From: Neocallimastix lanati (nom. inval.)
Taxonomy: Eukaryota; Neocallimastigomycota; Neocallimastigomycetes; Neocallimastigales; Neocallimastigaceae
Assembly (NCBI GenBank): GCA_016946835.1
Contig: JACVTC010000017.1
Span: forward strand, 1,710,001-1,750,000
Reading direction: 5' to 3'
DNA length: 40,000 nucleotides
Shown: piece by piece, positions 30,195-40,000 of the stretch
Layout: each line of letters begins with the position of its first letter
How positions within the stretch are numbered: the first letter of the stretch is position 1
The notes under the pieces: model-generated
Database searches by the model: none
Seen by the model: only the letters and a program-made list of their open reading frames with translations
Told to the model about the DNA's origin: nothing
Translations under genes and position numbers: made by a program

Positions 30195-30540
30195 TAATAT
30201 TTACTATTTACTATTCAATAATTATTATTTACTATTCAATAATAATTATTTATTATTTATTATTTATTATTTATTATTCAATTATTTATTATTTATTAAT
30301 TATTAATTATTATTATTTATTATTCAATTATTATTATTTATTATTATTTATTATTTATTATTTATTATTTATTGATAAATACTCTTTTTATTATTAATTA
30401 TTTATTATTTATTATTTATTATTTATTATTTATTATTTATTATTTATTATTTATTATTTATTATTTATTATTTATTATTTATTATTTATTATTTATCATT
30501 TATTATTTATTATTTATTATTCAATTATTTAATAATTAAT
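30195..30540. repeat. Heptamer (ATTTATT)n field, mostly perfect
   Basis: About 345 bp; from 30390 to 30510 it is a nearly perfect ATTTATT array. One GATAAATACTCTTTTTATT core lies near 30372. Confidence 0.9.
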
Positions 30541-31625
30541 TATATTGTTTTTTTTTTGTAAATGAAAAAATTTTTTTAATTAATATTTTATTCTTAATTT
30601 TTTTTTTTTTTTTTTTTGGTAAAACAAAATAAAAAGACTAATAACATCAAAATATTGTTTATATGAAGTTATTTGTTCTTTTTATTTTATTTTATTTTTT
30701 TTTAAAAAAAAAAGAAAGAAAGAATTAATAAAATTTATGAACAAATGATTCTATATAAAATATTGCAGTAAAAATATTAAATATTAAAAATATATCTAAT
30801 TCTAGAATAAAGTATACAATTATAAATAAAATAATAATTAAAGAAAAAAATATAAAAAAAGAATTCTTTTTTATATTGATTTTTAAAAAATATATATCTT
30901 TATTTAATTATTTTTTTTTTATACAAAAGCAAAAAAGTGTATACTGATAAATTTATAAAATTTTATTTATTTTTTTTTTCACCTTTCACCTTGTACATTC
31001 ACGTTTTAATTTTATTTTAATTTTATTTTTATTAGTAGTAATAATATATACTTTTAATTTTCTCTTATTTTGAAATATAAGTTAAGACATTTCATAATTC
31101 AAAACAATATAATTAATAGAAATCGTATTAAAACGAAGAAAGAAAGATAAAAAAAAAATAAAGAAAAATATAAAACACTTATATATGTGCTCATACTCTA
31201 TTTAAGAAAAAAACAAACATATTTATAAACTTTGTATATTATATCAATAATAAATATATTATATATATTATTTATTTATATATATACTTTTTTTTTTTTT
31301 CTTTTTCTTTTAATGGAAAATAAATATAATTCTTTTGAAAGTATTATTATATATATATATTTATATATTAATTGTATAATTTTAGTATTTTCAATAAGAA
31401 ACACACAAACAAACAAACAAACAACTTTAGTAATTAATAAATCAATAAAAATATAATATTTAATATATAATTAATATATAATTGTTATATTAATTATTTT
31501 TTCAACACTAATAATAATTAAATAAATAATTGTTATTATTTTAATATTATTAGTTAATATTATATATTTATATATTTTTATAAAAAACAATTAATATAAA
31601 ATTATAATATAAAAATAAATTAATA

Positions 31626-34153
31626 ATGGATTTTATAAGTAAATTGAAAGGAAAATCTAAATTTTCCAATATTAATACCAATTCAAATGTAAATTTCATT
31701 TTTAACATATTATTATTATTATTATTATTATTATTTAAAATAAATAAAAAAAAAAATTGTGATAAAATTTTTTATATTAATATATATATTATTATTATTG
31801 TATAAATATTCATTTATATTAATAATAGAATAAATCATCTTCTGAAAAAAATAAGAGTAAGTTAAATTTTAAGAAAAATCCTTTTTCTTTTTCGAAACAA
31901 AATTTAACTACTAGTATATCAAAGGTAAAAATTAGTTATTAAATATATATATATATATATATATAAATATATATAAAACATAGTTTTTATTATTTTCTTT
32001 CTTAACTTATATATATATATTTTGATTTATTTTTAATTAATTTTTTATTATATAATATTATTATTTTAGAAATTTATTCCAAATCCAAATTCATTTATTA
32101 TAGAAGAAGAAGAGGATGATAATTTTAAGGAAAATATTAAAGTTAATAATTCTTCAAAAAAGCAATGGAATAAAAAGAATGTTAATGGAAATGCATCAAA
32201 TAATAAAGATAAACCCAAAAAGAAGAAAATTTCATTTTCAGCAATGAATGAAACTCTTATTAATGGAAAAAGAGTTAGTATTGATGCTAATCTTAAGGAT
32301 ATAAAAGAGGATAAAAAAAATGTCACCAAAATAAAACCAACAATTATTACTAAAACTGAAAAGAAAGCTTCTGATGTTACTATTAAAAGTACAGAAGCAG
32401 AAATTTCAGAAGATGTTAATGATAAAATGTCAGAGTATGAATCTGAAAGTAATGATATAGATAATTTGACTGATAAATTAAATCAATCTTCATTAGATGA
32501 AAGTTTATCCTTCCCTCAGTCTCTTACTCAACCAACTCTTCAACCTCCATCACCATATTCTTCGGTTGTTGAAGAATTCCCAAAATTACATTATGAGTTA
32601 GATGATTTTATTGTTTTACAAACTATCGGTGTGGGTTCATTTGGTCGTGTACATTTAGCCCGTTTAAAGGCTAATGGTGAGTATTATGCTTTAAAGGTTA
32701 TGAGAAAAGAAGATATTATTCAGTATAAACAAGTGGAACACATTCTTAATGAAAAACATATTCTTGAAGAAATTAATCATCCATTCATTATTAATATGCT
32801 TTGTGGATTCCAAGATAATACTAACATATATATTGTTACGGATTTCTCTTGTGGTGGTGAATTATTTTCTTTCTTAAGAGCTCAAAAAGTAATATTTTTA
32901 TATTTAAATATATTAAAAAAAGAAATAGTTTATTTATTTATTTATTATTATATTATATTAAATTTATTTATTTATTTCTTCTTTTTTATTATTAAAAATA
33001 ATATATATATATATATATATATTTAAATTATTTAAATTATTTATATTTTATATTATATTAACATTAACCTCTGGAAAAATATTTTTACATATCTCTATAT
33101 TATATATTTTTATTATTATAATATTCTATTTTAAAATTATTCATAATATATATATAAACATACATATATACATATATACATATATACATACATACGTACG
33201 AATATACATAAATAAATATATACATATATACATATATGCATATATACATATATACTGCATTCATATATATATATTTATTAAATAGTATTTTACAAATGAT
33301 ATTGCTAAATTTTATGCTGCTGAAGTTATTGTTGTTTTTGAATATTTACATTCTAAAGATATTATTTATCGTGATCTTAAACCTGAAAATATTTTATTAG
33401 ATGAAACAGGTCATATTCGTTTAATTGATTTTGGATTTGCTAAACATGTTACTGATGTTACCTATACTTTATGTGGTACTCCAGATTATTTGGCTCCAGA
33501 AATTATTCAATCAAAACCTTACTCTCAAGCTGTTGATTGGTATGCTTTAGGTGTATTAATTTATGAAATGCTTGCTGGTTATCCACCCTTCTATAAGGAA
33601 GATCATGTAGAATTATATCAACAAATTTTAGAAGGAAAGTATAGTTTCCCACCGCAAATTAATCATAGTGCTCGTGATTTAATTCGTAAACTTTTACAAC
33701 CTGATCTTTCTAAGCGTTATGGTAATTTGAAAGGTGGTGTTGAAGATATTAAAAATCATAAATGGTTTGCTGGTGTGAATTGGGAACATGTTAAAAATAA
33801 ATTAATTATACCACCTTATATACCCCGTTGTAGATATGATGGAGATACAAGTCATTTTGATCAATATCCAGAAGATTATGAACCCTATGATATTCAAAAA
33901 GAAGAAGATATTTATGCTGATATTTTTAAAGTAATTTATATAATTTATATATATATGATTAAATATCTATTTCTGTTTTATTATTTATTTATTCATATCT
34001 ATATCTATATCTCTATCTCTATTTTTTTTTTTTCTATTATTCTATTATTATTATTATTTATTATTTTTTTTTTTATATTAATTTTTATTTTATTTAATTA
34101 TATTTTAATTTATTTTATTATAATAATAATCTTTTATAATTTAGGATTTTTAA
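31626..34153 (+). CDS. cAMP-dependent protein kinase catalytic subunit-like (AGC kinase), 5 exons, 543 aa
   Basis: Exons: 31626-31688, 31829-31924, 32070-32888, 33286-33930, 34145-34153; total 1632 nt, in phase. Residues 1 to about 225 are a low-complexity, Lys/Asn/Ser-rich extension with a basic KPKKKKISFS patch. The kinase domain follows: GVGSFGRVHLAR (Gly loop from residue 240), YYALKVMRKEDI with Lys262, YRDLKPENILLD with Asp356, DFGFAKHV with Asp374, and TLCGTPDYLAPEII with activation-loop Thr387 matching PKA Thr197. The PKA-type tail reads GVNWEHVKNKLIIPPYIP, then FDQYPEDYEPYD and DIFKDF-stop. DIFKDF is the FxxF hydrophobic motif characteristic of PKA. The kinase should be held by a regulatory subunit and released by cAMP (family knowledge). 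The last exon codes only Asp-Phe-stop. The long N-terminal extension is typical of fungal PKA subunits. Confidence 0.94.
33150..33260. repeat. (ATACATAT)n repeat in kinase intron 3
   Basis: ACATATAT/ACATACAT units with TACGTACG interruptions near 33192, within intron 32889-33285. The alternating purine-pyrimidine composition is unusual among the other intron repeats here. Confidence 0.85.
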
Positions 34154-34473
34154 ATTTCAGATATTCATCATTAATAATAATTAAACAATAATTAGTAATG
34201 AAAATGATAAGTAGTAAATAATAATAACGACAATAGTGGTAAGAACGATAATAGTAACAACAATAACAACAACAACATCAATAACAGTCATTACAAAAAA
34301 AAAAAAAAAAAAAAAAGAAAGAAAAAGAAATGTATAATAAGATAATCAATTATATTATAACTATATTATAGTGTATTTATTATTATTTCATTTTCTTTTA
34401 TTTTTATTTTTTATTTTTTATTTTTATTTTTTTTTTACTTTTTCTTTTTTATTATCGAACAATTACAATTAAC

Positions 34474-34475
<2 letters not shown>

Positions 34476-34507
<32 letters not shown>
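34476..34507. repeat. Poly-T tract, about 32 nt
   Basis: Uninterrupted run of T downstream of the kinase gene. Confidence 0.9.
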
Positions 34508-34509
<2 letters not shown>

Positions 34510-34736
34510 TAATTATTTTATTTCTCTTTTCTTTTCTTTTTCTTTTATCTTTTTGAACAAAAATTAATTATTATTAATTTAAGGGAGAGAGAGAAAAAAA
34601 TTAAAAATAAAAAAAAAAAAAAAAAAGAAAAAAGACAAAAGAAAAAAAGGGAAAAAAAAAAAAAAAAAAAAAAGAAAAAATATAAATATATATATATATA
34701 TATATATTATTTTATTTTTTTTTATTTTTATATATG

Positions 34737-34767
<31 letters not shown>

Positions 34768-35619
34768 ATTTATTTTTATTTTTTTTTTTTTATTTTTTAT
34801 TTTAATTTTTATTTAAAAAATCTATTATCTATGTTTTATTGATTTAAAAATGATTAAATGAATTATTATATATTATTATTATTATTATTATTATTGATTC
34901 AATAAAATGTTATATCACGTTATTATTATTATTATTATTATTTTTTTTTTTTAAAAAATATTTTATTTTTATTTTTCAAAATTTTACTATTTCATTTTAT
35001 TTTTTATTTTATTTTTAAAATCTAATATAAAACTTTTTTTATATTCATTTTATTATTATCTTGTTATTTTATTTTATTTTTAATTATTATTGTTTTATTG
35101 AATTTTCATTTTACTTATTGATATTTTTTTTTTTTTTTTTTATTTTTATTTTATTTTTATTTTTATTTTTTTTTTTTATTTTAAATATGAATGAATGAGA
35201 GAATGAATAATAATAATAGTTATATATTAATAATAATAATAATAAAAATAAATGAACAAACGAAAAAACAGAGTATAACTATGAGAAGAGAAAAGAAAAA
35301 TATAGAAAAAACATAAACAAGATTAAAAACAAAAGCAAAAGTAAAATTGAAAGCAAAAAAAAAAAAAAAATAACGAAAAGAAAAATGAAAAACGAAAGTT
35401 AAAACTAAAGCCTAAAAACAAGAATTAAATTAATTTTATCATTAAAGTATTAAAATAATTAATAGTAAATAAATAGTTAAAGGTGATATAGGTTAAAAAA
35501 AAAAAAACAAAGCAATATAAAACAAAACTAAAAAAGAAAAAAATATGATTGTTTGTATTTTTTTTTTGTTATATATATACATATTAAAATTATATAGATT
35601 TATATATATTATTTTAATT

Positions 35620-35653
<34 letters not shown>

Positions 35654-35654
35654 C

Positions 35655-36060
35655 GAAAACAAAAACAAAAACAAAAAATAGATTAATAATTGTTATAAAT
35701 AAAATAAAATAAAAAAAAAAAAAAAAAAAAAAAAAAGCGAAAAAACAAAAAATAAAAATACAAAAATATATAAAATAATTTAAAAACAATGAAAAAAAAA
35801 ATATAATTAAAATAAAAATAAAAGCAAAACAAAAACAAAAACAAAAACAAAAAATAATAAAAAAAAACTAAAAAAAAAAATAATAGTTAATAATTTTACA
35901 ATTAAAAAATATTAATAACAAAATAGTATTTTTTGTATTAAATAGTTAAAAAACAAAATAAAACCAAACAAACAAACAAAAAAAGTCAATAATAAACATT
36001 AAAACAAATAAACAAACAAACGTAAAACAAAACAAAACCAAACAAACAAACAAACAAACA
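35655..36060. repeat. A/C-only strand-biased repeat zone (AAAAAC/AAAC)n
   Basis: ACAAAAACAAAAAC units, then CAAACAAACAAAC units, with almost no G on the plus strand for some 400 bp. The strand asymmetry is strong. Confidence 0.8.
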
Positions 36061-36115
36061 AAAAAAAAAAAAAAAAAAAAATAACGAAATCATTGAAATT
36101 TAAATATAATTATAG

Positions 36116-36151
<36 letters not shown>

Positions 36152-36249
36152 ATATAAATTTATTATGTATATATATCAATATATATTTATATAAAATATC
36201 TGTCTCTCTACATACATATATATATACATATATATATATATTATATGCT

Positions 36250-36281
<32 letters not shown>

Positions 36282-36361
36282 AGATATTAATGTATAACTA
36301 ATTGTATTTATAATTAAATATTCATATTTATATTAATTATAATAATAGTAATAATTTTATT

Positions 36362-36394
<33 letters not shown>

Positions 36395-36882
36395 ATTATA
36401 TTTTTTTCCTTTTTTCTTTTCTCGTGAATCTGAATCATTTTAAATCTTTTAATAAATAATTTTTTTTTTTAAGAAAAAAACAAAAACAAAAAAAAAAAAA
36501 TAATAATAATTTATTTATTTTTATTATTATTTTATATATTTATTAATAATTATATACAAAAAATAAAAAAAAAAAAAAATTATAATTTTTTTTTTTAAAC
36601 AATTTAATCATTTTAAAATATAAAAAAACAAAAAAACAAAAAACTATATATTTATAAATATAAATATATATTATTTTATATTTAACAAAAAAAATAATTA
36701 TGAAATAAAAATAAAAAATTATAATAATAAATAAAAAAAATAAAAATAAAAAAAAAAATAAAAGAAAAGAAAAGAAAAATAAAAAAATAAAAAAAACCCT
36801 TTTCCCTTCTCTTTTATCTATAATGAAGTTTATTAATACTTTTTTTAAATACTTTATTATTATTATTATTTATTATTTTTTT

Positions 36883-37133
36883 TGTTGAGTAATGTACAAT
36901 AAGATATTATAAAGTTTCTTAATGATATAATGTATGTAATAGATTAAATATTTGAATTTATGTATAATATTAAATAACTGAGTCTTTTTTATTATGAGAA
37001 ATAAAAATAATAATTAATAAATAAATAAATAAATAAATATATCATAATATATATAAATTGTGTGTGTGTATACACCACATTCTGTGTGATGACTCCTTAA
37101 CATTTTTATTTTTATTTTTTATTATTTTAAAAA
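36883..37133 (+). repeat. 5' LTR of the copia relic
   Basis: Starts TGTTGAGTAATG and shares AATAAGATATTATAAAGTTT, AATGATATAATGTATGTAAT, GTGTATACACCACATTCTG and CTCCTTAACA with the 3' copy. The CTCCTTAACA that looks like a TG...CA end is at 37093-37102, but similarity continues through TTATTTTTTATTATTTTAAA to about 37133, so the true right boundary is uncertain. No clear tRNA primer-binding site follows. Confidence 0.82.
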
Positions 37134-37179
37134 AAATAAAAACGATTTTGATTTATTTGATGTTAATAATAATCCTAAT

Positions 37180-38575
37180 AATCATAAAAATATCCCCATT
37201 AATAAAATTAATAAATACTATGGTAATAATACATCAAAAATCTGTTTTTGATATAAAAGATTTTGACATGTCAAAAGAAAAATTTTCTTGACTGGTATGA
37301 AACCATTAAGAAGATATTTAATTGCCAATGATTTGATTTAGATAATTTTTATTGACAAACAAATAGATAGTAAAATCATGAATAGAAAAACAAAATAAAA
37401 GATGATAATGCAATCCAGTCAATAATAATTAATTAATAGCCTGAATAAAATTAATCAAAAATTATCTTAGTGGATGTAGAACTGCATACCAAATGATGCA
37501 AAGATTGAAAAGGCGCTACTATCAATCTGGATAAGCATTATTAAATATCTTAGAACAAAAAAAAAAAAAAAAAAAAAAAATCAAAAATTTAAAAATTAAT
37601 AATAATGATTATATTCAGTATATAAATGAATTAAATAATCTTTTTGAAAAACACCAAACTGAGTATGAACATTTAAATAAAAAAAAAAAAAAAAAAAAAA
37701 TCAATGGATGAAGAAACAAAACTTTTATATTCATTTATTGAACTTAGATAAAATTAGTATTAATTCACCTCCTATATACAGTTTTAAAAAAATTTTAATG
37801 ATTTAGTTAATGAATTATATAAAAGACACCGACTTTTTCGAAAAGACAAATATATTAAAATACTCAAACAATACGTCTATTGATTTAAATGTCAATAGAA
37901 AAATTTGGTTAATGTTGGGGAATATAATTTTTTACTTGGTGCTCTTCTTTATATAGCAGTTAAGTCCAGACCTGACATATCTTTTTGTAGTAAACCAAGC
38001 TTCAAGAAATTATGAAAATCCAACCAAAGCGAATTATGGATCATTAATGCACATATTACAATATTTATATTTAAAAGGAACAATTAACAAATCAATATGT
38101 CGTAATAAAAGAAACAGATTCATTGGATATTCTGATTCAGATTTTGCAAGTGATGAAAAAAACAAGAAGATTCCACTAGCGGTTTTTATTTTCTTACTTG
38201 GTGATAGTCCAATTTCATGGAAATCTCAACAACTAAAAAAAAGGGTAACTCAATCCAAAACAGAAGCTGAATTTGTTAGTTTAACTGAATGTGCCAAAAC
38301 AAGGTATTTGGTTTAAAAACTTTATTTAAGGAAATTTTTAATAAAAAAATAAAAATAAAAATTATGGTAAATAATAAAACTAGTATAACAAAAGCTCAAG
38401 ATACAAATTCAAAAGGCCGATGTAAACCCATAGATACTAGATATAAATTTATACAAGAAGAAATAAATAAATAACAATAATATTATATTAGAATATATTA
38501 ACACAGAAAACATGTTAGCCGATCCTCTAACAAAAAGCATTACAGGCATAAAAATGAATCGTTTTACAAATTTGA
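37180..38575 (+). pseudogene. Degraded copia gag-pol (Gag scraps, RT tail, RNase H)
   Basis: Gag-like pieces: FDIKDFDMSKEKF, then in another frame LDWYETIKKIFNC (37270-37325), MQRLKRRYYQSG (37497-37533) and ELNNLFEKHQTEYEHLN (37627-37677). Each is broken by stops or frameshifts. The RT tail GALLYIAVKSRPDISF is at about 37939-37985, then another frameshift. RNase H runs from about 38047: GYSDSDFASDEKN (catalytic Asp), then QSKTEAEFVSLTECAK, a frameshift near 38300, then FKEIFNKKIKIKIMVNNKTS, IDTRYKFIQEEINK with a stop at 38472-38474, and in another frame NMLADPLTKSITG (38511-38549). The usual RYH before the last helix reads RYK here. Several poly-A expansions (37558-37580, 37679-37700) appear to have broken the frame. 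The protein is non-functional. Confidence 0.88.
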
Positions 38576-38619
38576 TTTTTTTCCAAAAAAAAAAAAAAAA
38601 AAAAAAAAAAACTATGATT

Positions 38620-38755
38620 TTTCATTATTTGTATATATAGTTAAAAAAATATATTATTTTTCATTATTTGTATATATAGTTATAAAATATATTATTATTA
38701 TTTCATTATTTGTATATATAGTTATAAAATATATTATTATTATTTCATTATTTGT

Positions 38756-38760
<5 letters not shown>
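38620..38760. repeat. 42-bp tandem repeat upstream of the 3' LTR
   Basis: The unit TTTCATTATTTGTATATATA followed by GTTATAAAATATATTATTA occurs about 3.5 times, at spacings of 39, 42 and 42 bp (C of TTCATT at 38623, 38662, 38704, 38746). It lies between the end of pol and the polypurine tract. Confidence 0.9.
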
Positions 38761-38786
<26 letters not shown>

Positions 38787-38798
38787 AATACTTAATAT

Positions 38799-38806
38799 AG
38801 GGGGAA
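38799..38806 (+). other. Polypurine tract of the copia relic
   Basis: AGGGGGAA directly abuts the TG start of the 3' LTR at 38807. That is the expected place for the plus-strand primer, and the G-run stands out in this AT-rich DNA. Confidence 0.75.
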
Positions 38807-39046
38807 TGTAAGTAATGCACAATAAGATATTATAAAGTTTCTTAATGATATAATGTATGTAATAGATTAAATATTGAATTAATATATAACATTAAATAAC
38901 TAGGTCTTTTTATCATAAGAAATAAAAATAATAATTAATAAATAAATAAATATATAAATATATAACATAAATTTCATGTGTGTATACACCACATTCTGTG
39001 CAACTCCTTAACATTTTTATATTTATTTTTTATTATTTTAAAAAAT
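38807..39046 (+). repeat. 3' LTR of the copia relic
   Basis: Starts TGTAAGTAATGCAC and follows the 5' LTR nearly throughout. Differences include a shorter AAATAAAT run, an added ATATAAATATATAAC stretch and loss of TGATG before ACTCCTTAACA. CTCCTTAACA ends at 39013 and similarity continues to about 39046. Confidence 0.82.
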
Positions 39047-39093
39047 ATATAATATTAATATTTATATATATAAAAAAAATTGTAACATGAAAT

Positions 39094-39126
<33 letters not shown>

Positions 39127-39139
39127 ATACAACGAAACC

Positions 39140-39385
39140 TTATTTCCTTATGGATTAGGGTTTAAATTAACTATCTGAAAAAGAAATTTATAGAAATTTA
39201 TGGTCTTTCTCTCCTTTCAGAGAGGCATTTGGACTCTGCTAGCCTGTCTGTCTAATCTTACTGTATTTTTCAAGTGCTGATGCTTCTTGATTAGTTAGTT
39301 TGTGTGTGCTTTATATACCGTCATCGTCGGAAAGAAGCCATCCTTTGTCGACGAGTACTAAGCCCGAGGCAATTACATAAAAAAA
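39140..39385. other. Unidentified higher-GC, higher-complexity island
   Basis: About 245 bp with mixed composition, unlike anything else intergenic here. It holds a hairpin at 39324-39354 (TCGTCG paired with CGACGA, extended by AAAG/CTTT, loop AAGCCATC) and a smaller one around 39208-39225 (CTCTC/GAGAG). A minus-strand frame reads protein-like, VLVDKGWLLSDDDGI, then TNQEASALEKYSKIRQTG, then QSPNASLKGEKDHKFL, but it has in-frame stops between the pieces. It could be a structured RNA gene, a decayed coding segment, or part of a gene continuing to the right. I did not recognise any known snRNA, snoRNA, SRP or RNase P signature. Confidence 0.4.
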
Positions 39386-39644
39386 AAAATAAAAAAAAAA
39401 AAAGAGAGAGAGAGCCAAAAGTATGACTTTTTTTTTTTTTTTTTTTTTTTTGAATAATTACTCGAAATAATTTAATTTAGTTCTTAAAACAAACAAATAA
39501 AAAAAAATATATATATATATATCATTCCTCTTCCTTCCTCTTTATAATTTAATTTAAAATCAATAAAATGTAAAAATGTCTGCATCTCTTCCACTGAAGA
39601 AGAAGAAAGAAGTTATATAATCGGTATCACATCATACATATATA

Positions 39645-39692
39645 TAGATAGATAGATAGATAGATAGATTTATTCATACATACATACATGCA
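39645..39692. repeat. (GATA)n followed by (CATA)n
   Basis: About six GATA units then about four CATA units, the only GATA array noticed in the window. Confidence 0.9.
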
Positions 39693-39917
39693 TACCACTC
39701 ATTATTCAGAAAAATTACTTTAAATAAAAAAAAAAAAAAAAAAAAAAATTAACACGATTTTTCCCCAATTGAACTGATTCACTCCATTAGTGGGTACCGA
39801 TACTATTATTTTCACTATCACTAAATATTTATATTTGTATACCTATTTTCTCTAATCACTTTATTCTACCCATTATTAACAATATATATATATATTTCTA
39901 TTGTTATAATTATTAAT

Positions 39918-39922
<5 letters not shown>

Positions 39923-39967
<45 letters not shown>
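39923..39967. repeat. Poly-A tract, 45 nt
   Basis: Uninterrupted run of A near the right edge. Confidence 0.95.
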
Positions 39968-39969
<2 letters not shown>

Positions 39970-40000
39970 CATAATACTATATACAATTAGTATTTTGTAT

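Larger units (their letters stand above)
28410..31625. other. Intergenic AT-rich region, no gene seen
   Basis: About 3.2 kb between the foldback pair and the kinase gene. Besides the heptamer fields listed separately it contains poly-A/T runs and (TA)n stretches. I recognised no coding frame; a plus-strand frame at 31232-31456 is TA-repeat driven. The kinase promoter should lie toward the right end. Confidence 0.7.
34154..36882. other. Intergenic low-complexity region, no gene seen
   Basis: About 2.7 kb between the kinase and the retrotransposon. The left part holds an ACAACAATAACAAC stretch (34230-34285, probably 3' UTR), then alternating poly-A and poly-T runs (34296-34316, 34476-34507, 35622-35652, 35710-35736, 36119-36148). 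A long A/C-only zone of AACAA and AAAC repeats follows (about 35655-36060). No coding frame was seen. Confidence 0.8.
36883..39046 (+). mobile_element. Decayed Ty1/copia LTR retrotransposon
   Basis: Two similar direct repeats of about 240-250 bp flank a degraded internal region of about 1.7 kb. The internal part has Gag-like scraps, an RT C-terminal tail and a frameshifted RNase H in the order gag, RT, RNase H. Integrase and most of RT are missing, so the copy is non-autonomous. The LTRs differ by many substitutions and small indels, indicating an old insertion. TTTTT lies on both sides and could be a target-site duplication, but in this composition it proves nothing. Confidence 0.88.
39386..40000. 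other. AT-rich flank with GATA/CATA microsatellites and poly-A, no gene seen
   Basis: Contains a poly-T run (39428-39451), GAAGAAGAAGAAAGAAG purine stretch (39595-39612), (GATA)n at 39645-39668, (CATA)n at 39676-39690 and poly-A runs at 39727-39748 and 39923-39967. A moderately complex stretch at 39750-39870 shows no convincing frame. Confidence 0.7.

Noticed and set aside
32066-32329. Minus-strand frame opposite kinase exon 3
   Set aside because: Antisense shadow of the Lys/Ser-rich N-terminal extension.

Overview
The window is extremely AT-rich eukaryotic DNA. Homopolymer A/T runs, (TTTA)n, (TTA)n and (TA)n arrays fill most of the space between genes. Genes are split by short GT-AG introns that are almost pure A/T. 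The style (near GC-free intergenic DNA, long microsatellites inside introns, a bacterial-type solute-binding-protein gene with introns) fits an anaerobic gut fungus (Neocallimastigomycota). That assignment is an inference: no rRNA or other marker is present.

Layout. (1) 1-1350, minus strand: exons of an extracellular solute-binding-protein-like gene that runs off the left edge; no start or signal peptide was found. (2) 6240-9606, plus: nine-exon gene encoding a 561-aa fusion of an alpha/beta hydrolase and an HCX5R tyrosine phosphatase. (3) 9607-17391: 7.8 kb of repeat-rich DNA with heptamer (ATTTATT)n fields, a 48-bp minisatellite and a 270-bp perfect (ATT)n array. (4) 17392-21672, plus: twelve-exon LisH-CTLH-WD40 gene, WDR26/Gid7-like, 520 aa. 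(5) 24184-26090, plus: argininosuccinate synthase, two exons, 412 aa. (6) 26091-31625: mostly empty, but with an orphan 3'-exon-like segment (27398-27528), a tandem pair of foldback-like elements built from a 13-bp GC-rich module (27754-28409), and more heptamer fields. (7) 31626-34153, plus: PKA-type catalytic subunit, five exons, 543 aa, whose last exon codes only Asp-Phe-stop. (8) 36883-39046: decayed Ty1/copia LTR retrotransposon with both LTRs, Gag scraps, an RT tail and a frameshifted RNase H. (9) 39140-39385: an unidentified island of higher GC and complexity with a clear hairpin.

The intact genes are unrelated housekeeping or signalling genes (arginine synthesis, CTLH ubiquitin ligase, cAMP signalling, a hydrolase-phosphatase). 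Nothing indicates a cluster with a shared job. All four complete genes lie on the plus strand. Every exon junction given was derived by hand from reading frame and GT/AG signals, with cumulative phase checked. The most notable items are the hydrolase-phosphatase fusion, the foldback pair, the 39.2-kb island and the two-residue terminal exon of the kinase.
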